NCBI GenBank assembly: GCA_963709085.1
Contig: CAVPVB010000023.1
Span: forward strand, 1 to 64,000
Length of the DNA stretch: 64,000 nucleotides
Direction: 5' to 3'
Origin: Rhodovastum sp963709085
GTDB lineage: Bacteria > Pseudomonadota > Alphaproteobacteria > Acetobacterales > Acetobacteraceae
This document shows positions 39,763 to 49,671 of the stretch, in pieces. Position numbers and translations under genes: made by a program. Under the pieces are notes generated by a model. The model saw only the letters and a list, made by a program, of their open reading frames with translations. It was not told the origin of the DNA and did not search any database. How positions within the stretch are numbered: the first letter of the stretch is position 1; the number at the start of each line of letters is the position of its first letter.

Positions 39763-40203
39763 GTGACGAGGCGGCAAGGCAACCGGCCGGACCGGCGGGT
39801 CGCGCGGGCTGGATCGATCGATGCCGCGACGCTCACGGCGCTGGCCGATCAGCTTCGCTATGTCGGCAGCGGCCTGCACAAGCTCCGCCCCGGCGATTAC
39901 GGCTTCGTGCCGTCCCACAATCCGCGCCCCTCGAAGTCGCCATGCGACCAGGTGCGGCCGGTGCGGCGCGACGAGGCGGCCCGCCTGTTCCGGGAGGGCC
40001 TGGCCCGCGGCATGGTCAGCGCGTTTGCCGAGGGGGGCCTGCCCAAGTATGTGTGGGCCGTGGACGGCGATGGCGAGGTGTACGAAGCCAAGACCGGGGG
40101 CGGATCGGCAACCGACTACCATGGCTATCGCCTCGGCGAGGACGAACGGGAGATGCGGCGATACGTCCTGGAGGAGTGGCAGCAGCGATGCCCGCCGGAC
40201 TAG
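39763..40203 (+). CDS. Uncharacterised protein associated with the defence-type helicase
   Basis: 146 residues, intact. The start is a GTG or the equivalent at 39763 (TRRQGNRPDRRVARAGS). The middle has RYVGSGLHKLRPGDYGFVPS then NPRPSKSPCDQVRPVRRDEA, LFREGLARGMVSAFAEGGLP and KYVWAVDGDGEVYEAKTGG. Short proteins with this YVGSxxHK...CD...A...L pattern sit next to such helicases in other genomes, as I recall, but I know no function. It overlaps the next gene by 16 bases, so it is part of the same operon. No nuclease or methylase motif is visible. Confidence 0.65.
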   Translation: MTRRQGNRPDRRVARAGSIDAATLTALADQLRYVGSGLHKLRPGDYGFVPSHNPRPSKSPCDQVRPVRRDEAARLFREGLARGMVSAFAEGGLPKYVWAVDGDGEVYEAKTGGGSATDYHGYRLGEDEREMRRYVLEEWQQRCPPD

Positions 40204-41514
40204 ACATCGGCCTTGCGCCGGAGCGGCTGGACGAGGGTTCGCCGGAAGAGCGCGCCGCCTTTGGCCTGTTCACCATTCTGGCCGGGAACACGCCGCTTAC
40301 CCAGGGATTCGACCACAGCATCAATGGTTGGCGGCCCGGCCCGCTCGTTTCCGGGTATCACGCGGCGGAATGGTTCGCCTGGAACTGGTGGCGGCTGCGC
40401 TGGGAGCCACGATCGGCCGCCCCGGATTGGTGGCGTGCTCACCGCATGACCGCCATCGGCGAGGGCTATGTCTGGCCCAACCTGACCATCTTCTCCGACG
40501 GCGTCCGGACGGCGCTGATCCCGCTGCCCTCGATGCGCCCCGATGCCAGGCCGTTCCGCTACCTGGGCGGGCTGCCGACCATCATCCCGTCGCTTCTGTT
40601 CGAGGAGGCGGTGGACAGCTTCATTCCCCAAATCGTCGCGCGTCTGCGTGACGCCGGACTGCCGGACACAAACCTGGATGCCGTCTGGCGGGATGTGCTG
40701 GCCGAACGCGCCGATCCGGAGATTGCGAAGCGCCGCCGGATCGAGGCGCTGCTGGGTCGCGATGCCGACGCCGCGGACGATACCGAAATCGAAATATTGA
40801 TGGCTGATATCTTTTCGCTCGGTGAGGCGGTGGTAGACGAAGTCGCCGCCGATCGCGCCCAGGATCACTCCCAGACCGGCGCCATCCTGAGCGCCGCCGC
40901 GTTCCGGCAGATCGCCGCGACGGTTGGCACCGACGCGGCGATCGGCGACATGGTGCCGTTGGGCACGGCAATCCACGGGCTGTTCGGCGCCGATATGCCA
41001 GCGTGGCAGGTGGGCGCTGCCGCGGCGCGTCAGCTGCGGGTGCAGGAAGCCCTTGGCAGCGACCCGGTTTCCGATTCCCGGCTCGCCCGGATGGCTGGGA
41101 CGCGGGCAGATTTGCTGGCCGACCCGCCGGCGGCCAATCCGATGTCGTTCACGCTCGTCACCGGCCCGGCCACCGCCCGCATCGTGCTGCGGTCGCGCTG
41201 GCGGACCAGCCGCCGCTTCGACCTTGCCCGCCTGATCGGCGACCGGCAGTTGGCCGGGGCGGATGGCGCGCTGTTTCCCGCAACCCGTGCCTATACCTAC
41301 CGCCAGAAGTTCCAGCGGGCCTTCGCGGCCGAGTTGCTGAGCCCGTTCGAGGCCGTGGATGCCATGCTCGACGGCGACTATTCCGAAGAGGGCCAGCAGG
41401 ACGTTGCCGCGCATTTCGACGTGTCGGTGATGGTGATCAACACCCAGCTCGATCAGTCATCGCCGGATCGAGCGCGGCGCCTCGGACGAGGATTTCGACG
41501 TCACCGCTGCCTGA
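40188..41514 (+). CDS. ImmA/IrrE-like protein with degenerate metal site
   Basis: About 440 residues from ATG 40188 (MPAGLDIGLAPERLDEGS), overlapping the previous gene. N-terminal part: LFTILAGNTPLTQGFDHSIN and GYHAAEWFAWNWWRLRWEPR. C-terminal part: RTSRRFDLARLIGDRQ, then RQKFQRAFAAELLSPFEAVD and QQDVAAHFDVSVMVINTQL. The order resembles ImmA/IrrE (M78) peptidases, whose RFxLAHELGH would align with RFDLARLIGD. If so the zinc-binding HExxH is replaced and catalysis is lost. Two extra bases near 41455 shift the frame; the corrected end is about RGASDEDFDVTAA at 41512-41514. Probably a structural or regulatory subunit. Confidence 0.55.
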
Positions 41515-41610
41515 TCTCTGTTTGACGCCCCACCGCCTCCGCGCCCCTTCTCGACAGCGACGGCCGGCGTTTCTATATTTCTACGGGAATTCTAGACCGG
41601 CGGTGCAGGT

Positions 41611-41865
41611 ATGGCTCTCAGCCTGAAAGACCCGGAGACCGACCGGCTCGCCCGCGAGGTGGCCGCGCTGACGGGCGAGACGCTGACGGATGCCGTTCGC
41701 ACGGCATTGGCCGAGCGGCTGGAACGCGAGCGCCTGCGCCGCGGCGAGTTGCCAGGCCTCGCGGAGCGTCTGCGCGCCATCGGGGAGCATTGCGCCAGCC
41801 TCCCGGATTACGACACGCGGACCCCGGACGAGATCATTGGCTACGATGAACGCGGCATGTGGTGA
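41611..41865 (+). CDS. vapB: VapB-type antitoxin (PSK/Rv0623-like)
   Basis: 84 residues: MALSLKDPETDRLAREVAAL then TGETLTDAVRTALAERLER, a ribbon-helix-helix or PSK-type transcription factor, with the C-terminal toxin-binding tail LPDYDTRTPDEIIGYDERGM. The stop (TGA 41863-41865) overlaps the VapC start. It neutralises VapC and represses the operon. Intact. Confidence 0.87.
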   Translation: MALSLKDPETDRLAREVAALTGETLTDAVRTALAERLERERLRRGELPGLAERLRAIGEHCASLPDYDTRTPDEIIGYDERGMW

Positions 41866-42278
41866 TGGTGCTCGACACCTCCGCGGTCGTCGCCATCCTG
41901 CAGCGCGAGGCCGAGGCGCCTCGCTTCGAGGCGTGCATTGCCGCGTCGCCGCGTCGCCTGCTGTCAGCCGTGACAAGGGTCGAGCTGTCCTGTGTCATCG
42001 AGGGCCGCAAGGGCGAGGCCGGCCGGACGGACCTGGACGCGCTGCTCACCGTCATGTCCGCAGAAATCGTTGGCGTGACGCCGCAGCATGCGGAACTCGC
42101 GATCACGGCGTTCCGCCGCTTCGGCAAGGGGCGGCACCGGGCCGGGCTGAACATCGGCGACTGTTTCGCCTATGCTCTGGCCAAGGCGGCCGACCTGCCC
42201 TTGCTCTTCAAGGGCGATGATTTTGTTCATACCGACATCCGAGCGGCGGTTGCAGCAACCGGGCAGAGCGGTGGCTGA
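41865..42278 (+). CDS. vapC: VapC-type PIN-domain ribonuclease toxin
   Basis: 137 residues from ATG 41865 (upstream GTG codons at 41859 and 41862 are alternatives). The PIN-domain acidic residues are visible: MVLDTSAVVAILQREAEA, SAVTRVELSCVIEGRKGE, and NIGDCFAYALAKAADLPLLF then KGDDF. VapC toxins cleave tRNA or rRNA. Placed inside the defence-type gene series, the pair could act as an addiction module for the island. Intact. Confidence 0.88.
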   Translation: MVLDTSAVVAILQREAEAPRFEACIAASPRRLLSAVTRVELSCVIEGRKGEAGRTDLDALLTVMSAEIVGVTPQHAELAITAFRRFGKGRHRAGLNIGDCFAYALAKAADLPLLFKGDDFVHTDIRAAVAATGQSGG

Positions 42279-42458
42279 TCGCTCCACCACAACCCGATGG
42301 GTGCATGCCCGAGGCGCAAGCCCTGTTCCGCCGTCGCAAGAGGCTTGCGGGCGCGCACCAATTTACCCGCGAGCCCAACTGCCATCGAACGAGAATGTGT
42401 CCCTGATGGTGCCGCGAATGAGTGAACCGCCGACAGGTACGCTCATGCAGAGGGCCTG

Positions 42459-43010
42459 ATGATTGTTGGACGCTCCTTCGACGGGGACGATGATGATCGG
42501 ACGAAATGGGATCAGCACGATGTCTACCCGCGAGCCCTGAGCATTATTGTCGACGGATGCAGGGCACATGTGCGCTTTGCCGTGAACCTGCTGGAGGTGA
42601 GCTTTCCTGCTCGCTGGCAATCCGAAGATTTTGTCTATGATCATCGTACGCTGCAAGGTGCGCATGATATTCTTGCCGCTGCATGGCGATATCGAACGGA
42701 TTGCGTCCAGCCATCCCTTCCATTTCCTGGTATCCGCGATGCCAAATGGTCACTGACGGACCGATGGCTGATGTGGCTTCGCGACGAGGTGCGGTCGTGG
42801 TCCGGCGCCGTATGGCTGGTGTCACGTGTCATGACGATCATGGCGAATCAGAATGTCGAGGCAGGCTATGAGGCAGAGGACCGCCTTGCGGAGCCGCTGT
42901 ATGAGCGTTTCGCTGACGTCCCCTGGAGCGGCTGGCGCGCTTCACCAGAGACGCGAACCGGCACCACGAAAGCCCGCGTGCCTTCGGGCGGTAACAAGGC
43001 AGAGTTGTAG
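42459..43010 (+). CDS. Unrecognised protein between VapBC and the methylase
   Basis: 183 residues, intact, starting MIVGRSFDGDDDDRTKWDQH. Predicted soluble, with many Trp residues: AHVRFAVNLLEVSFPARWQS, DRWLMWLRDEVRSWSGAVWL. It ends 12 bases before the methylase start, so co-transcription is likely. I recognise no family or catalytic motif. It may be a small accessory subunit of the defence system or an unrelated cargo gene. The 42279-42458 gap before it shows no gene. Confidence 0.5.
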   Translation: MIVGRSFDGDDDDRTKWDQHDVYPRALSIIVDGCRAHVRFAVNLLEVSFPARWQSEDFVYDHRTLQGAHDILAAAWRYRTDCVQPSLPFPGIRDAKWSLTDRWLMWLRDEVRSWSGAVWLVSRVMTIMANQNVEAGYEAEDRLAEPLYERFADVPWSGWRASPETRTGTTKARVPSGGNKAEL

Positions 43011-43022
43011 AACCATCGTCTC

Positions 43023-45960
43023 ATGACCATTCGCAAGAAACTCATCGAGGTCTCCATTCCGCTGGAGGCGATCAACAAGGCGTCGGCGCGGGAGAAATCG
43101 ATCCGGCACGGCCATCCCTCCACCCTGCATCTGTGGTGGGCGCGGCGGCCGTTGGCGGCGTGCCGGGCGGTGCTGTTCGCGCAGCTGGTGGACGATCCCT
43201 CGTCCTGGCCCGAGCGGTTTCCGCCCGGGGCGGCGGAGGAGGCCGAGCGCAAGCGGCTGCACAAGGTGATCGAGGCGCTGGTGCCGTGGGAGGCCTCGAA
43301 CGACGAGGCGATCCTGAACGAGGCGCGGTGGGAGATCGCGCGCAGCGTGGCCTGGGGCCTGGGCGAGGAACCGCCGCCGGCCGGGGACGGCGCCGCGATC
43401 CTGGACTATCTGCAGACCAAGGCGCCGCCGGTCTACGACCCGTTCTCGGGCGGCGGGTCGATCCCACTGGAGGCGCAGCGGCTGGGCCTGCGCGCCTACG
43501 GGTCGGACCTCAATCCGGTGGCGGTGCTGATCGGCAAGGCGCTGGTGGAGATCCCGCCGAAATTCGCGGGCCGGCCGCCGGTCGAACCCGAAGGCGCGGG
43601 CGGAGGCGCGTGCATGGTGAGTTGCGCGCGTGGCAAGGGCGCGCAGGGGCTGGCCGAGGACGTGCGCTATTACGGAAAATGGATGCGCGACGAGGCGGAG
43701 CGGCGCATCGGGCATCTGTATCCGAAGGCGACTGCTGCCGGACGGGTCGCGAGGCGACGGTGATCGCTTGGCTGTGGGCGCGCACGGTGCGCTCGCCCGG
43801 ATCCGGCAGCGAAGGGTGCGATGGTGCCGCTGGTGTCGTCTTTCCTGCTCTCTACCAAAGAGGCGAAGAAAGCGTGGGTGGAGCCGGTGATCGACGCCGG
43901 CAGCACCGGATGGGTACCGGTTCGAGGTGCGGACTGGGGCGCTGACGAAAGCAGATGAAGAGCGACTGAAGAAGGGACGAAGGGCGCAGCGATGGGCGAA
44001 CCTTGCATCCTGTCACGGGCGCATCCATCCGTTCAGACTACATTCGCAACGAAGGCAAGAGCAGGACGGCTTGGGCGTTCGCGACTGATGGCGGTGGTTG
44101 CGGAAGGGACCGGTCGCCGCAGTCTACCTGAGCCCCAACTGCGGAGCAGAGCGGCGTTGCGCAGCCCGAGCGACACCGGCCTGGGAGCCCGAAGGCGATC
44201 TGCCGCACAATCCGCGCGGACTTCAAAACACCGAATTATGGGATGCACACTTTTGCCTCTCTGTTCACCTCTCGCCAGCTTGTTGCGTTGACCAAATTTT
44301 CCGATCTGGTGGCGGAAGCGCGGGGAAGGGTGGAGGTGGACGCAATGGACGCGGGCCTAGCTCCGCGTTCCGCTCCGCTTCACCAAGGCGGCACTGGCGC
44401 CGCTGCGTACGCCGACGCAGTGGCAACATACTTGGCACTGTGGTCAGCCGGCTTGGGGATAGATGCTCCAATATCTGCTCTTGGGATCTGCGGGATGGGC
44501 AAGGCCGAAAACCTGGCATTCGAAACGTCTTCTCCCGTCAAGCGATCGCGATGACCTGGGATTTCGCAGAGGCAAATCCGCTCTCGGAGATTGCGGCCAG
44601 CATCGAATCGAGCATTGGTCGGAATCGCCGATGTCCTTGAACGTGTGGTGCCGTCGTCGGTTGCCCTGATCGGGAACATTGATGCTCCCAAGAATTATTT
44701 TCCGGTTCGACCCGTTGTAGTTTCAACCGATCCTCCTTACTATGACAACATCGGCTACGCTGATCTGTCGGATTTTTTCTACGTCTGGCTCCGCCGATCG
44801 CTCGGTCTTGTATGGCCCGATCTGTTTCGTCGTCTGACAACGCCAAAGTCCGAAGAACTTGTTGCCACTCCTTACCGTCATGGTGGGAAGGCCGCAGCCG
44901 AAGCTTTCTTCATGCAGGGCATGGGTGCGGCGCTCACGGCGATGCGCAAGGCTGCGACCGACGGCGAGCCACTCAGCGATATATTATGCTTTCAAGCAAT
45001 CGGAAGCTGGCCGCCGATGGCGTCACCTCCGCCGGCTGGGCGTCATTTCTGCAGGCGGTCGTCGACGCGGGCTTGGCGTCGACGGCACATGGCCAGTGCG
45101 GACGGAACTTAGCAACCGCATGATCGGCAGCGGCACCAATGCCCTTGCCTCGTCCATCGTTCTCGTCTGCCGCAAGCGCGATCCTGCCCTGCGATCGCCA
45201 CCCGTGCCGAGTTCATCCGCGCACTGCGCCGCGAAATGCCTGACGCCATCGACAACAATCCGCAAGGCTGGCGTCGGCCCGGTGGACATGCAGCAATCGG
45301 TCATCGGTCCCGGCATGGGCGTATTCACCCGCTACGCCGCGTGCTGGAAGACGACGACAGCGCCATGGGCGTGAAGACCGCGCTGGCGCTGATCAACCGC
45401 GTCTGGGAGGAGATCGAGAACGAACTCGACGCCGACTTCGATCCGGCGACGCAAGTTGCGCTGGCATGGTTCGCCACCTACGGCTTCGACGCGAAGCTTC
45501 GGGCGACTGATCACGCTCGCCAATGCCAAGAACATCCCACTCGAGCGCGCTGTTCCGCTCCGGCGTGTTCCAAAACCTGCACGGCCAGGCCGGGCTTGAT
45601 CCCGCGCGACCGAGCTACCAGCCGACTGGTCGCCGGCCACCGACAAGATCGTGACGGTCTGGGAGTGCGTGCAGCACACCGCGCGCGTGCTGACCGCGCC
45701 GAGGATGGCGGCGCCGACGGCCGCGGCGGCGCTGGTGGCGCAAATGGGCCGCAAGGCCGACGGATGCGCGCGCGCTCGCCTATCGGCTGTTCGAAATCGC
45801 CACGCAAAAGGGCTGGGCGGCCGAGGCGCTGGTCTACAACGAACTCGCCCAGGAATGGGCGCATCTGGAAGACCTCGCCGCAGCGGGCGCCGGCGCGCGC
45901 GACTGCGGCGCGGCGCCAGGCCGCTGTTCGAGCCGGTTCGTGACGGAGACCGCGCGATGA
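43023..45960 (+). CDS. DUF1156-domain DNA adenine methylase, many frameshifts
   Basis: About 970 residues after correcting around 15 one-base indels. Start MTIRKKLIEVSIPLEAINKA. N-terminal DUF1156: GHPSTLHLWWARRPLAACRA. SAM-binding motif I: VYDPFSGGGSIPLEAQRLG (about 43432). Catalytic motif IV: VVSTDPPYYDNIGYADLSDF (about 44717), the DPPY of amino-methyltransferases. The frame is clean to about 43725; then slips occur near 43735, 43800, 43915-44190, 44450, 44620, 45000, 45110 and 45200-45960. It ends CGAAPGRCSSRFVTETAR near 45958-45960. These methylases mark self DNA in DISARM (DrmMI) and related loci. Its stop overlaps the next start (ATGA). Confidence 0.82.
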
Positions 45961-48900
45961 GCCGCCGAGAAGGAAACGCTGCGACGGGTGCAGGACGCGC
46001 TGTTCCATCTGCGCAAGGGCCTCGCCCCCTTCGTCGAGGCGCGGATGAAGGCGCGCACGGCGCACACTGGCTTGCGCTATGCCAGCCGCGCCGCCGGCGG
46101 CTCCCCGACGCGCCGCTCGACGCCTATGGCCTGCTGAAGACCATGATCGACAGTGGCGCGAGGTGTTCGACGAGCTTTCGGCCGCAACGACAAGCACCGC
46201 GCCCGCAATTTCGTCTCGACGGCGCTGGAGGCGCGCAACGCCACCTCGCATCTGTCGCTTGCCGCTCGCAGGACGACGAGGCGCTGCGCTACCTCGACGC
46301 GATGCACCAGCTGCTCCGGCTGGTGAAGGCGCCCGCAGGCGGAAATCGCCGAGCTGAAGCGGCTGTACGATGACGCAGCGCGATGGCTGGCGTCGCACCG
46401 GCGCCGACGCCGACGCCGGCAGCGCCGCGTGCCGGCCGCCCGACGCTCGGACCTGCCTCCGACTGAAGGCAGCCGGCAAGGCGCTGAGGCCCTGGATCGA
46501 GGTGGCGCTGCCGCACCCGGACGTGCTCGCCAACCGCTTCAAGGAAGCCGAGTTCGCCGCCGACCTGTTCGCCGTCGATGCCGGCCATGCGTCAGCGACG
46601 ATTATGCGACGCCGGCAGAGCTTCTTCCGCATCACCTTCCTGACCGAGGGGCTGAAGCGCGTGCTGCGCGGCGGCCTGCAGCGCCTCGCGCGGCCCGGCG
46701 GCGACCCGGTGATCGGCCTGCAGACCGCCTTCGGCGGCGGCAAGACGCATACGATGCTGGCCGTCTACCATCTGGCCAAGGCCGCGCGACCTCGACGCGC
46801 GCTCGCACGGCATGTCGCGGCGCTGGTCGGCAAGGTCGGCGTGGACGGCATGGAAGCGCCCGCAGGATCGCGGTGTTCGTCGGCTCCTCCGAAGGGCACC
46901 GACGTGTCGCTGAAGCTGAAGGACGGGCCGCAGGTCCATACGCTCTGGGGCTACATCGCCTGGCGGCTGGCCGGCGACGCCGGGCCTGAAGCTGGTCGCC
47001 GAGGCCGAGGCGGCGCGCACCAATCCCGGCTCGGAACTGATGGTCGAGGTGTTCCGGCTCGCCGGGCCGAGCGTGATCCTGCTCGACGAGCTGGTGGCGT
47101 TCGCGCGGCAGCTTGCCGGACGACCGGTTCGAGGCGTTCCTGTCGTTCATCCAGTCGCTGACCGAGGCGGCGAAGATGGTGCCGGACGCGCTGATCGTCG
47201 GCTCGCTGCCGGAGAGCGCACGCCGAGGCCGGCGGCGAGAAGGGCGTGGCAGGCGCTGCTGCGGCTGGAGAAGGTGTTCGGCCGCGTGCAGTCGCCCTGG
47301 CTGCCGGCCTCCGGCGACGAGACCTACGAGATCATCCGCCGCCGGCTGTTCCAGCCGCTCGATGCCGATGGCGAGCGGGCGCGCGACGAGACGGTGAAGG
47401 CGTTCCACGACCTGTACCGCAAGAACCCCGCCGAGTTTCCGCCGGAGACGAAGGAAGCAGCGCTACCTGGAGCTGCTGCGCCTGTCCTACCCGATCCACC
47501 CGGAACTGTTCGACCGGCTGTCGAAGGATTGGGCCGAGCCTGGAGAAATTCCAGCGCACGCGCGGCGTGCTGCGCTTCATGGCGAACGTGGTCGGCGTGC
47601 TGTGGCAGGCGCAGACGCAGCGATCCGCTGATCACGCCGGCTCGCGTGCCGGTGGCGCATGAGCGGGTGCGCGCGAGCGTGCTGTATCCGCTCGATCCCG
47701 GCCTTCGGCGCCGTCGTGGACAAGGAAGTCGACGGCGACGGCTCGCTGCCGGCGCGCATGGAGGCCAACCCGTCGCGCCGCATCTCGCAGATGCGGGCGG
47801 CGACACGCGCGGCGCGCGCCGTGTTCCTGTGCTCGGCGCCGCTGGTCGGCCAGCCGAATGCCGGCCTGACCGGGCAAGGGCTGCGGCTGGCCTGCGCCGA
47901 GCCCGGCGATCAGCTCGCGATTTTCGGCGAGGCGCTGCGGGAGCTGACCGAGCGCGCGACCTATCTTTACGAGGAGGCGGGCCGCTACTGGTTCTCGACC
48001 CAGCCGACCCTGAACCGCGCTGGCGGAAGATCGGGCCAAGGCGCCTGCCCGATGCACGAGGTGGACGCGGCGATCGCCGAGGTGCTGCGCGACGGATGGC
48101 GCGACCAAGGGCGGCTTCCATCGCGTGTTCGCCGCGCCCGACGATCCGATCGGCGATCGACGAGGCGCAGGCGCTGTCGCTGGTGATCCTCGGGCCCGTC
48201 AACGCCGCATGCCGGCAAAGGCGTGCACGAAGTCCGCGGCGACGGATGCCGTGACCGAGGCGCTGACGCGCTGCCGCGCGTCGCAGCGGCGGTTTCGCAA
48301 CACGCTGCTGTTCGTCGGCGGCCGACGAGGCGCAGCTCGGCACGGCGCGCGAGGTGATGCGCAAGGCGATGGCCTGGGCGTCGATCGTCGAGGACAACCG
48401 GCTTCCAGCAGCAGATGACCAAGGCGCAGGCGACCGACGCGGGGGACAAGGCCAAGACACATGGCGATGGCGCGTCGCCGGGCGGTGCGGGCCGCATGGA
48501 GCCATGTGCTTCTACCCGATGCAAGCAGCGACGACGCCGGGCAAGCCCTTCGACCTTGAGCACATCCTGATCTCGGCGCGGGAACGCGCCGCAATCCCAG
48601 TGTCGTCTACGAGAAGGCCAAGGCGGACGGGATCGCCCTGGAGAAGCTGGGCGGGGAACGGCTGTGGCTGGCGCTCAAGCCGATCTGGCCCGACGATCGG
48701 GCCGCATCTGCCGGTCGCCGAAATCGCCGAGTGGTTCGGCACCTATGTGTATCTGCCGAAGTTGCGTGATCGGGTGGTGCTGGACGGTGCGATCCGCGAT
48801 GCAGTGGCGAAGCTGGATCCGCAATTCGGCTACGCCGATGCCGTCGACGCCGCGGCCGGCCGGTATCGGAATCTGGTCTGGGGCCGCAACCCGCCGGAGT

Positions 48901-49301
48901 TTCTGGCAGAGGGTGCCGTGGTGGTGCGGGCCGCCGAGGCCCTGGAGCAGCTTGCGGACGATGTGCCGAAGCCTCGCTCCGCCCTGCCGCCGGGCCTGGA
49001 TACACCCCCGCCGTTTCGGCCTGGTGGCGACACACCGCCCGCGCTGCCGGCCCAACACCGCAAGCCGCGGCGGTTCTATGGTTCGGTGGAACTCGACCTG
49101 GTTCGGCCGGTGAAGAACGTCGAAGCGATCGTAAACGCGGTCGTCGCCGAGTTGCAGCGTACGCGCGGCGCGACGGTAACGCTGACGCTGGAGATCGCGG
49201 CCGAAGCCCCAGATGGGTTCGATGAAGGAGATGTCGGGGTGGTGCGGGACAACACGAAGCAACTGAAGTTCCGCGCGGAGGCAACCGGCTTTTCGGAATG
49301 A
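45957..49301 (+). CDS. DUF499-type P-loop ATPase with N-terminal Swt1-like HEPN domain, many frameshifts
   Basis: About 1,100 residues once some 18 one-base insertions are removed. The N-terminal about 120 residues (ALFHLRKGLAPFVEARMKA, then VSTALEARNATSHL) match the Swt1-type HEPN domain; RNATSH (46233-46250) is its Rx4H motif. Then the DUF499 ATPase: Walker A LQTAFGGGKTHTMLAVYHLA (about 46719) and Walker B GPSVILLDELVAFARQL (about 47068). Further segments: GRVQSPWLPASGDETYEIIR, SYPIHPELFDRLSKDW, VFLCSAPLVGQPNAGLTGQG. From about 48540 the frame is almost clean to the end QLKFRAEATGFSE at 49301. It is the ATPase member of the helicase-methylase-ATPase set; the HEPN part may act on RNA or tRNA. 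Confidence 0.8.
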
Positions 49302-49671
49302 CATGGTGGCTCGTGTAGCCGTCGGCGAGTGAACCAAAGATGGCGCACGCGAGACACGGCAGGAAAAGTAGTTCCTGGACGCATGTTCGATCAGGAGGGC
49401 GCGCTGCCGACACTATGATGGACGCATCGGCAGCCAGAATTGCGCGGCGACAGTCAGGCTGAATCTGATCCCGCACTGGCGTGCAACTCGGCCGCCAACG
49501 AATTCATCCGAGAGATCGCCGGCGTGACGATTACCAGGCTGCAAATGAACATCGGCAACTATGGAATTGATAGATCGCCCGATGCCAGCGCTACGGCGAA
49601 TCATTCTCATAATCACAGAACAACAGTAACATGTGTGCTGCGTACCTCAAGGTCGGTTCGTTACCTCTGAT
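49302..49671. other. Non-coding gap between two convergent gene series
   Basis: 370 bp between the stop of the rightward ATPase gene and the stop of the leftward HEPN-type gene. No convincing gene. It becomes more AT-rich near 49580-49640. A shared terminator is expected here, but I see no strong hairpin. Confidence 0.45.

Noticed and set aside
40200..41414. 404-residue minus-strand frame
   Set aside because: Shadow of the ImmA-like gene, which has better codon structure and is coupled to its neighbour.
36141..49301. Programmed frameshifting as the cause of the many frame changes
   Set aside because: Too many sites without a common slippery sequence; known homologues are read in one frame. 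Programmed slippage is kept only for the IS3 (A8G) and possibly IS427-type elements.
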